Positions 1 to 5,656 of a DNA stretch of 5,656 nucleotides are shown here, piece after piece. A program made the translations under genes and the position numbers. Location: positions 1-5,656 of the forward strand of contig JAGWVP010000233.1 of NCBI GenBank assembly GCA_018970825.1, in the 5' to 3' direction. Numbering within the stretch: the stretch's first letter is position 1; each line of letters starts with the position of its first letter. This stretch comes from a bacterium (lineage in GTDB: Bacteria > Desulfobacterota > Binatia > UBA12015). The notes beneath the pieces were generated by a model that worked only from the letters and a program-made list of their open reading frames with translations, did not search any database and had not been told where the DNA came from.

Positions 1-1143
1 AACGCGATCGCGGCGCTCGCGGAGGCGACGGCGCACCGCGACGCGCCGGTCGTCGAGCGGATGCGGGCCGCCGGCGCGATCCCGATCGGCCGCACGAACC
101 TTCCCGACATGGGACTCCGCGTGCACACGCACTCGACGCTCCACGGGCTCACCCGCAACCCCTGGGATCCCGACGTCACCGCCGGCGGATCGAGCGGAGG
201 CGAGGCCGCGGCGCTCGCCTCGGGCATGAGCCCGATCGGGCTCGGCAACGACATCGGCGGCTCGTTGCGCAATCCCGCGCATTGCTGCGGCGTCGCTTCG
301 ATCAAGCCGAGCGCCGGACTCGTGCCGTGGGCGACCGACGTGCCGCCCACCTCGAAGGCGCTCGCTTCCCAGATGATGCTCGTCGAGGGCGTGATGGCCC
401 GTCGCATCGCGGACGTGCGGCTCGGCTTCGACGTCGTCCGCGGCGCGCATCCCCGCGACCCGTTCTCGGTGAACGCGGTCCTCGGGGACGTCGAGCCGGG
501 CCGCCCCCTGCGAATCGCCCTCATGACCGAGGTGCCGGGAGGACGCACCGACCCGGGCATCGCCGGGGTGGTCACCGAGGCGGGTCGCTGCCTTGCGTCG
601 CTCGGACACCGGGTCGAGGAGGCGGTGCCGCCGGAGTTCGAGGCGGTGGTGGAGATGTGGGGCGTCCTGCTCGACGCGGACCTGGTCGCGATGCAGCCGC
701 TCCTCGACGCGATCCTCGGGCCCGATGCCCTCACCTTTCTCGCGCTCGGCCGCGAGGCCTTCGCCCCGGCCGCGGCCGTGGATCCGGTCGCCCTCCACAC
801 CCGCCGGCACGAGCTCGCGGCCCGCTGGTCGGCCTGGTTCGAGGACTGGGACGTCCTGGTGGGGCCGACCTGGGCGCTTCCGGCCTTCGGCCACGGGTTC
901 GACGTCGCGGGAGCGGCCGAGGTCCTCGAGGTGTTCGAGCGGATTCGTCCGGTCCTCCCGGCGAATCTCTTCGGGGCGCCCGCGGCGGTGGTGCCGGCCG
1001 GCCTGTCGGACGGACTGCCCGTCGGCGTCCAGGTGAGCGCATGGCGATTTTCGGACCACGCCTGCCTCTCGGTCGCGCAGGTGCTCGATGAAGGTCTGGG
1101 ACTCGTGACGCCGATCGACCCGGTCGCGGTCCGCGCCGGGTGA
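1..1143 (+). CDS. Amidase-signature family amidase, 5' end cut by window edge
   Basis: Amidase-signature (AS) hydrolase, cleaving a carboxamide to an acid and ammonia or an amine; the substrate cannot be told. The reading frame is open from base 1 and ends at TGA 1141-1143, giving 380 visible residues. AS enzymes are usually about 450-500 residues, so roughly 80-110 are missing; the ATG at 61 is internal, because family-like sequence continues upstream of it. Seen in the fragment: GRTNLPDMG (30-38), the glycine/serine loop GGSSGGE (62-68), and GNDIGGSLRNPA (83-94). By the 24-residue spacing known from fatty acid amide hydrolase, S64 is the cis-serine and S88 the nucleophile of the Ser-cisSer-Lys triad; the lysine should lie in the missing part. 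The C-terminal family block NLFGAPAAVVPAG (322-334) and GLPVGVQ (338-344) is also present. No signal peptide can be judged. It is not recognisably GatA: GatC/GatB neighbours are absent and the motif is DIGGS, not DTGGS. The family call is secure, the specific function is not. Confidence 0.93.
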   Translation, partial: NAIAALAEATAHRDAPVVERMRAAGAIPIGRTNLPDMGLRVHTHSTLHGLTRNPWDPDVTAGGSSGGEAAALASGMSPIGLGNDIGGSLRNPAHCCGVASIKPSAGLVPWATDVPPTSKALASQMMLVEGVMARRIADVRLGFDVVRGAHPRDPFSVNAVLGDVEPGRPLRIALMTEVPGGRTDPGIAGVVTEAGRCLASLGHRVEEAVPPEFEAVVEMWGVLLDADLVAMQPLLDAILGPDALTFLALGREAFAPAAAVDPVALHTRRHELAARWSAWFEDWDVLVGPTWALPAFGHGFDVAGAAEVLEVFERIRPVLPANLFGAPAAVVPAGLSDGLPVGVQVSAWRFSDHACLSVAQVLDEGLGLVTPIDPVAVRAG

Positions 1144-1210
1144 GAACGGCATGGTCGGTCGCCCGACCCGCGAATTCCGACGTCCCCGGCCTTGCCCCTG
1201 CCTCGCCCGT

Positions 1211-1299
1211 CGCCTAAAGAACCGATCCAGGGCCGAGAGGGGTTCGGGTCGGCGAACGAGGGGCCGGCGACTCCGAGACCGTGGCATTCACGCCTAAAG
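1211..1299. repeat. Two direct copies of CGCCTAAAG, 80 bases apart
   Basis: The 9-mer CGCCTAAAG occurs at 1211-1219 and again at 1291-1299, in the gap ahead of the exported-protein gene. The match does not extend into the flanks (T before and AA after the first copy; A before and CA after the second). The TAAA core stands out in this very GC-rich gap. The second copy ends seven bases before the ribosome binding site, so it would lie in the leader of the mRNA if the promoter is further upstream. The exact repeat is seen directly; a role as a protein-binding or RNA-level site is inference. Confidence 0.5.
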
Positions 1300-1306
1300 C
1301 AGAAAG

Positions 1307-1311
1307 AGGAG
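1307..1311 (+). promoter_or_regulatory. Ribosome binding site AGGAG that fixes the start at 1318
   Basis: AGGAG, within the purine-rich run AGAAAGAGGAGAAG, lies six bases before the ATG at 1318. This is a near-ideal Shine-Dalgarno sequence and spacing. It rules out the upstream in-frame TTG at 1192, which would add 42 polar residues and bury the signal peptide inside the protein. Confidence 0.85.
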
Positions 1312-1317
1312 AAGTCG

Positions 1318-1983
1318 ATGCGCAAATCCCTGTTCGTAGGAGCGCTCGCCATCGCGGTTGCCATCATGGGCTACGCGACGAGCAGCATGACCGGCCGATC
1401 CGCCGTGGAGCCCGCATGGGCCGGCGTCTTGATCGACACGGACGTCATCTATGAGCCGTTCGTGCAGTTGAACGACCGCCCCATCAGCAACTCCCAGGGC
1501 CCGGTCGACACCTACACGATCCGCGGACGCGTCTACTTCAACGCCCCCGAGGATCCGATCGGCTCGGCGCTCGCCAACGGCGTGACTGCGACGGTCTACC
1601 AGACCGCCGGAAGCCCGGTCGGCTCGTTCGTCGGCTACACGCAGGTCGACACGTTCACGTGGGACGCGGCGCAGTGCAAGGGCACGCACGCGGGCCTGAG
1701 CGTCTACTGCAAGGACACGGCGAGCGGCAGCTTCCTCCGCCTGCGCGGCACCCAGGCGAAGCCGACGAGCCTCCGTGTCAACGCGGTCGTGAAGCGTCGC
1801 GACTTCGTCCCGGGCAAGCCTTTCGGCATCCCCCTCGCGGGCGAGGTCACGGTGACCAACGCTTCGCCGAGCGTCGGCCCGGCGAGCTTCGACTGGGACG
1901 GCTTCCCCGACGCGAACTACTGCGGCGTCAGCCACAACGGGGAGCGCACCACCTGCCGCCAGCCCAAGGCCGGACCGGGCTGA
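1318..1983 (+). CDS. Exported protein of unknown function, 221 residues, four cysteines
   Basis: I do not recognise this protein. The ATG at 1318 follows a strong AGGAG site and the gene ends at TGA 1981-1983. The N-terminus reads as a Sec signal peptide: positive MRK, then a hydrophobic core LFVGALAIAVAIMG (5-18). Cleavage is possible after A20 (GYA) or A35 (AWA), leaving a mature domain of about 185-200 residues. That part is rich in alternating V/T/Y/F segments and looks all-beta, for example YTIRGRVYF and SLRVNAVVKRR. It has four cysteines, C120, C131, C202 and C213, in two pairs each 11 residues apart, consistent with disulfides outside the cytoplasm. There is no lipobox, no transmembrane helix after the signal, and no recognisable catalytic or metal motif. 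It is likely periplasmic or secreted. The gene is flanked by a 174-base gap and its own terminator, so it appears monocistronic. Coding status is well supported (start site, signal peptide, terminator); the function is unknown. Confidence 0.85.
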   Translation: MRKSLFVGALAIAVAIMGYATSSMTGRSAVEPAWAGVLIDTDVIYEPFVQLNDRPISNSQGPVDTYTIRGRVYFNAPEDPIGSALANGVTATVYQTAGSPVGSFVGYTQVDTFTWDAAQCKGTHAGLSVYCKDTASGSFLRLRGTQAKPTSLRVNAVVKRRDFVPGKPFGIPLAGEVTVTNASPSVGPASFDWDGFPDANYCGVSHNGERTTCRQPKAGPG

Positions 1984-2009
1984 TCCCGATCTTCACCTCG
2001 TGAATCCAC

Positions 2010-2050
2010 GGGGCGGGCGTCGCGGATGCGGCGCCCGCCCCGTTTCTTTT
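2010..2050 (+). terminator. Intrinsic terminator after the exported-protein gene
   Basis: The arm GGGGCGGGCG (2010-2019) pairs perfectly with CGCCCGCCCC (2032-2041). The stem continues through T2020-G2031 (wobble), C2021-G2030, G2022-C2029 and C2023-G2028, giving 14 bp closed by the loop GGAT (2024-2027). The T-rich tract GTTTCTTTT (2042-2050) follows at once. It starts 26 bases after the stop codon at 1981-1983. The T-tract is on the + strand side only, so it ends transcription coming from the left and isolates the PFOR gene from the upstream genes. Confidence 0.9.
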
Positions 2051-2056
2051 CGGGGC

Positions 2057-2100
2057 CGCGGGCGCCCTTTCCGGCTGCCCCGACGGGAAGGCCGCCCGCG
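2057..2100 (+). other. Imperfect 16-bp stem-loop in the PFOR leader region
   Basis: The outer stem 2057-2064 (CGCGGGCG) pairs with 2093-2100 (CGCCCGCG) over 8 bp. After a single C-C mismatch (2065/2092), the inner stem 2066-2073 pairs with 2084-2091 over 8 bp, including one G-U pair (2070/2087). The loop is 10 bases (2074-2083). It begins only six bases after the preceding T-tract and ends 64 bases before the PFOR start codon. No T-run follows on either strand, so it is not a second intrinsic terminator. In such GC-rich DNA some pairing is expected by chance. A role in the PFOR leader or as an operator is inference. Confidence 0.45.
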
Positions 2101-2164
2101 CCGCGGTCCTGTCCTCGACTGCGCACCTCTGGTAGCCCGGACGCCGGATCCCCGGGGGACGCAC

Positions 2165-5100
2165 GTGAAGGAACCGCCTCGACACCGCACGCTCGACGCC
2201 AACGAGGCCGTCGCCGACGTCGCCTACCGGCTCAGCGAAGTCGTCGCGATCTACCCGATCACCCCCGCCTCGCCCATGGGCGAGCACGCCGACGCATGGG
2301 CGGCCGACCGCCGGCCGAACCTCTGGGGCCTCGTTCCCGAGGTCGTCGAGATGCAGTCCGAGGGCGGAGCCGCAGGGGCGGTCCACGGGGCGCTCCAGGC
2401 GGGCGCGCTCGCCACGACGTTCACCGCTTCGCAGGGGCTGCTCCTCATGCTGCCCGACCTCTTCAAGATCGCGGGCGAACTCACCTCCTACTGCATGCAC
2501 GTCGCCGCCCGGACCGTCGCGACGCACGCGCTCTCGATCTTCGGCGACCACTCCGACGTCATGGCGGCGCGCGGCACGGGCCTCGCACTCCTCTGCTCGA
2601 ACTCCTCCCAGGAGGCACACGACCTCGCCGCGATCGGCCATGCGGCGACGCTGCGTGCACGCGTTCCCGTGCTGCACTTCTTCGACGGCTTCCGGACCTC
2701 CCACGAGATCACGCGGGTCGACCCGCTGTCCGACGACGACCTCCGCGCGCTGATCGACGAGGACGCGATCCGGGCGCACCGCGCGCGCTCTCTCGACCCC
2801 GACCGGCCCGTCCTGCGCGGCACCTCGCAGAATCCCGACGCCTTCTTCCAGTCGCGCGAGGCGGCCGAGCCCTTCCACGGGCGCTTTCCATCGGTGCTCG
2901 ACGACACGATGGAGCGCTTCGCCGGCATCACCGGTCGCCGCTACCGGCTCTTCGAGTACGTCGGGCACCCGGAAGCCGAGCGCGTGCTCGTCCTCATGGG
3001 ATCGGGAGCCGAGTGCGTGCACGAGACGGTCGAGCACCTGGTCGCGCGCGGCGAGCGCGTCGGCCTCGTGAAGGTCCGCCTCTTCCGGCCGTTCTCTCCG
3101 ACCCACCTGCTCGCGGCTCTCCCGCCTTCGGCGACCGCGGTCACCGTGCTCGACCGCACGAAGGAGCCGGGGTCGTCCGCCGAGCCGCTCTTCCAGGAGA
3201 TCGCCGCCGCGCTGGTCGAGGCCGTGGCGAACGGCGACCGGCCCGCGCTGCCGCGTCTCGCCGGCGGGCGCTACGGGCTCGCCTCGAAGGAGTTCACGCC
3301 GGCGATGGCGAAGGCCGCCTTCGACGACATGGCGTCGTCCGCGCCGAAGCGTCGCTTCACGCTCGGGATCCGCGACGACGTCTCCGGGTCGAGCCTGCCC
3401 TGGGACGCTTCCTTCGACGTCGAGGCGGAGGACGTGTCGAGGGCGCTCTTCTTCGGGCTCGGCGCCGACGGCACGGTGTCGGCCAACAAGGCCGCGATCA
3501 AGATCATCGGCGAGCGGACCGACCTCTTCGCGCAGGGGCACTTCGAGTACGACTCTCGCAAGGCGGGCTCGACGACGATCTCCCACCTCCGATTCGGACC
3601 TCGACCGATCCGTTCGACCTACCGCATCCGCCGGGCGCAGCTGGTCGCGATCCACGACCCCGGGTTCCTCGAACGCTACGACGTGCTGGCCTCGGCGGCC
3701 CCGGCGGCGAACGTGCTGTTGAACACCTCCGTCCCGCCCGGGCGGGCCTGGGACTCGCTGCCGGCGGAATTCCAGCAGGCCCTCGTCGAGAAGCGCTGCC
3801 GGCTGTTCGTCATCGACGGCTACGGCGTCGCGGAGAAGGCGGGGCTCGGCCGGCGCATCAACACGGTCATGCAGGTCTGCTTCTTCGCGCTCGCGAAGGT
3901 GCTGCCGATCGAGGAGGCGATGGGGCACCTGCGAGCCTCCGTGGAGAAGACGTGGGGGCGTCGCGGGGCCGAGGTCGTGCGGCGCAACTTCGCGGCGCTC
4001 GACGCGGCCCTCCCGGCGATGAGCGAGATCGTGGTCCCCGCCGCGGCGACGAACGCTCGTCGTCGCCCGCCCGCCGTGCCCGACGGGGCGCCCGTGTTCG
4101 TGCAGAAGGTGACGAAGCTCCTGCTGGAGGGACGCGGCGACGACCTGCCGGTGAGCGCGTTCCCGCCCGACGGCACCTGGCCCACCGGGACCAGTCGATG
4201 GGAGAAGCGCTCGCTCGCCCTCGACGTTCCGATCTGGCAGCCCGACCTCTGCGTGCAGTGCAACTTCTGCTCGATGATCTGTCCGCACACCGCGATCCAG
4301 ACGAAGCTCTACGAGCCCGGCGGCCTCGCCGGCGCGCCGGAAGGCTTCCGGTCGGTGCCCCAGTCGTTCGACGCGAAGCTCGGCGACCTGCGTTTCACCG
4401 TCCAGGTCGCTCCCGAGGACTGCACCGGTTGCGGACTCTGCGTCGAGGTGTGCCCCGCGAAGGACCGCACGAACCCGCGCCGCAAGGCGCTCGTCTCCGA
4501 GCCGCTCGAGGATCACCGGGCCGTGGAGCGGCGCTCGTTCGAGTTCTTCGAGGCGATCGCGTCCGCGTCGCTCGACGCGCTTCCGATCGACAAGCGGACG
4601 GCGGCCTTCCGCACGCCGTTGTTCGAGTTCTCCGGCGCCTGTGCGGGTTGCGGGGAGACTCCGTACGTCCGGCTCCTCACCCAGCTCTTCGGCGACCACC
4701 TGCTGGTCGCGAACGCGACGGGCTGCTCCTCGATCTACGGCGGCAACCTCCCGACGACGCCCTGGACGACGAACCGCGACGGACGCGGCCCCGCCTGGTC
4801 GAACTCGCTCTTCGAGGACAACGCGGAGTTCGGATTCGGCATGCAGCTCGCGCTCGACGTCCGCGCTTCGCGTGCGCGCGACCTGCTGCGCACGGTGGCC
4901 GGTCGCCTGCCGGCGAGGCTCGTCGAGGAGCTGCTCGCGCCGGGATCCGGCGAGTCCTGGATGGCGGAGCAGCGCGCACGGGTCGCGGAACTCGAGCGAA
5001 TGCTCGCGGCCGACCCGAGTCCCGAGGCGCGCGCGGCCCGCGACGCGGCTCCGTCGCTCGTCCCGCGCAGCGTCTGGATCGTCGGCGGCGACGGCTGGGC

Positions 5101-5656
5101 CTACGACATCGACTACGGCGGGCTCGACCACGTGCTCGCCTCCGAGCGCAAGGTGAACGTGCTCGTCCTCGACACCGAGGTCTACTCGAACACCGGCGGC
5201 CAGCGCTCGAAGGCGACGCCGCTCGGTGCCGCGGCGAAGTTCGCGACCGCCGGCAAGGCGACGCGCAAGAAGGACCTCGGCCTCCTCGCGATGAGCTACG
5301 GGCACGTCTACGTCGCCGAGGTCGCGATGCAGGCGCGCAGCCAGCAGACCGTCGAGGCGTTCCTCGAGGCGGACCGCCATCCCGGGCCGTCGCTCGTCAT
5401 CGCCCACAGCCCGTGCATCGCCCACGGCTACGACCTCGTGAACTCGCCCGCGCAGCAGAAGCGCGCGATCGACTCCGGGTCGTGGCCGCTCTACCGCTTC
5501 GACCCGGCGCGGATCGACCGGGGAGAGGCGCCGCTCGTGCTCGACTCGGGTGCACCTCGCGTCGACGTCTCCGTCTACATGGAGAACGAGGCGCGCTTCC
5601 GCATGGTCGAGTTGCGTTCCCCCGAGCGCTACGCGGCGCTGCTCGAGGCGTCGCGT
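2165..5656 (+). CDS. nifJ: Pyruvate:ferredoxin (flavodoxin) oxidoreductase, one-chain type; 3' end cut by window edge
   Basis: Oxidises pyruvate with CoA to acetyl-CoA and CO2, reducing ferredoxin or flavodoxin (reversible), in the cytoplasm. 1164 residues are visible and no stop is reached; the family is usually about 1170-1200. The start is GTG at 2165, with GGGGGA five bases upstream; it places the N-terminus as in relatives (TLDANEA). In order: pyruvate-binding domain with YPITPASPM (30-38) and SEGGAAGA (65-72); CoA-binding domain with MGSGAE (278-283) and DRTKEPG (330-336); gamma domain with GLGADGTV (431-438) and HLRFGP (474-479); EKR motif (680-682); two [4Fe-4S] sites, C696/699/702/706 and C753/756/759/763; thiamine-diphosphate domain with GDGWAYDIDYGG (975-986) and DTEVYSNTGGQ (1003-1013). 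The proximal cluster cysteines are C826, C829, C854 and C1084. By spacing, T33, E66, R116 and N1009 match the active-site T31, E64, R114 and N996 of Desulfovibrio africanus PFOR. All key residues are present, so it should be active. No nif gene is nearby, so a nitrogenase link is unproven. Confidence 0.97.
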   Translation, partial: MKEPPRHRTLDANEAVADVAYRLSEVVAIYPITPASPMGEHADAWAADRRPNLWGLVPEVVEMQSEGGAAGAVHGALQAGALATTFTASQGLLLMLPDLFKIAGELTSYCMHVAARTVATHALSIFGDHSDVMAARGTGLALLCSNSSQEAHDLAAIGHAATLRARVPVLHFFDGFRTSHEITRVDPLSDDDLRALIDEDAIRAHRARSLDPDRPVLRGTSQNPDAFFQSREAAEPFHGRFPSVLDDTMERFAGITGRRYRLFEYVGHPEAERVLVLMGSGAECVHETVEHLVARGERVGLVKVRLFRPFSPTHLLAALPPSATAVTVLDRTKEPGSSAEPLFQEIAAALVEAVANGDRPALPRLAGGRYGLASKEFTPAMAKAAFDDMASSAPKRRFTLGIRDDVSGSSLPWDASFDVEAEDVSRALFFGLGADGTVSANKAAIKIIGERTDLFAQGHFEYDSRKAGSTTISHLRFGPRPIRSTYRIRRAQLVAIHDPGFLERYDVLASAAPAANVLLNTSVPPGRAWDSLPAEFQQALVEKRCRLFVIDGYGVAEKAGLGRRINTVMQVCFFALAKVLPIEEAMGHLRASVEKTWGRRGAEVVRRNFAALDAALPAMSEIVVPAAATNARRRPPAVPDGAPVFVQKVTKLLLEGRGDDLPVSAFPPDGTWPTGTSRWEKRSLALDVPIWQPDLCVQCNFCSMICPHTAIQTKLYEPGGLAGAPEGFRSVPQSFDAKLGDLRFTVQVAPEDCTGCGLCVEVCPAKDRTNPRRKALVSEPLEDHRAVERRSFEFFEAIASASLDALPIDKRTAAFRTPLFEFSGACAGCGETPYVRLLTQLFGDHLLVANATGCSSIYGGNLPTTPWTTNRDGRGPAWSNSLFEDNAEFGFGMQLALDVRASRARDLLRTVAGRLPARLVEELLAPGSGESWMAEQRARVAELERMLAADPSPEARAARDAAPSLVPRSVWIVGGDGWAYDIDYGGLDHVLASERKVNVLVLDTEVYSNTGGQRSKATPLGAAAKFATAGKATRKKDLGLLAMSYGHVYVAEVAMQARSQQTVEAFLEADRHPGPSLVIAHSPCIAHGYDLVNSPAQQKRAIDSGSWPLYRFDPARIDRGEAPLVLDSGAPRVDVSVYMENEARFRMVELRSPERYAALLEASR

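Noticed and set aside
1153..1168. A terminator after the amidase gene (GGTCGG, loop TCGC, CCGACC)
   Set aside because: The stem is only 6 bp and is followed by CGCGAATTCC, with no T-tract. Such a short stem is expected by chance in GC-rich DNA.
1215..1239. A flagellar sigma28-type promoter (TAAAG ... GCCGAGAG)
   Set aside because: The two boxes resemble the sigma28 consensus, but the gap between TAAA and GCCGA is 13 bases where 15 is expected, and the -10 box has mismatches. No flagellar gene is nearby.
1192..1317. A longer exported-protein gene starting at TTG 1192
   Set aside because: The extension is proline-, lysine- and glutamate-rich, has no ribosome binding site, and would place the signal peptide 42 residues inside the protein. 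The ATG at 1318 has AGGAG at ideal spacing.
1294..1935. A 213-codon open frame on the - strand opposite the exported-protein gene
   Set aside because: It is arginine/alanine-rich with no recognisable domain and no ribosome binding site, and it overlaps a + strand gene with a strong start site, signal peptide and terminator.
2000..2164. An earlier in-frame GTG start at 2000 for the PFOR gene
   Set aside because: The frame is open there, but this start would lie upstream of the intrinsic terminator hairpin, and the extension is arginine/proline-rich and unlike PFOR N-termini. The GTG at 2165 gives the N-terminal length expected for the family.
1928..5425. A 1165-codon open frame on the - strand opposite the PFOR gene
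   Set aside because: It is a shadow of the PFOR gene: G/C at third codon positions removes stops from this antisense frame. The translation is arginine- and glutamate-rich low-complexity sequence with no motifs, while the + strand encodes an unmistakable PFOR.

Overview
The window is GC-rich (about 70% by eye), and its three protein-coding genes, all on the + strand, strongly prefer G or C at the third codon position. One gene has a clear Shine-Dalgarno start and there is one classic intrinsic terminator, so this is a bacterial chromosome. The lineage cannot be fixed from the sequence alone. High GC, an actinobacterial-looking amidase signature and a one-chain pyruvate:ferredoxin oxidoreductase would fit a high-GC actinobacterium or one of the high-GC delta-proteobacterial-type phyla.

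Layout. Bases 1-1143 are the C-terminal four fifths of an amidase-signature enzyme; its N-terminus, including the expected catalytic lysine, lies left of the window. A 174-base gap follows, with a small hairpin, two copies of the 9-mer CGCCTAAAG exactly 80 bases apart, and a strong ribosome binding site. Bases 1318-1983 encode a 221-residue exported protein of unknown function with four cysteines. Its gene ends at a 14-bp GC-rich terminator hairpin with a T-tract (2010-2050). A second, imperfect 16-bp stem-loop (2057-2100) lies between this terminator and the third gene. From a GTG at 2165 to the right edge runs an almost complete one-chain pyruvate:ferredoxin (flavodoxin) oxidoreductase (NifJ/PFOR type), with all expected thiamine-diphosphate and iron-sulfur motifs; probably only the last 10-40 residues are missing.

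How the parts relate. The terminator separates the exported-protein gene from the PFOR gene, and the 174-base gap separates the amidase from the exported-protein gene. The three genes therefore look like independent transcription units, not one pathway. The PFOR implies low-potential electron chemistry (pyruvate oxidation to acetyl-CoA with reduction of ferredoxin or flavodoxin, or the reverse), but no partner genes are visible here.

No convincing new multi-gene system was found. The items most worth a second look are the unknown exported protein, the paired CGCCTAAAG repeat ahead of it, and the stem-loop in the PFOR leader.
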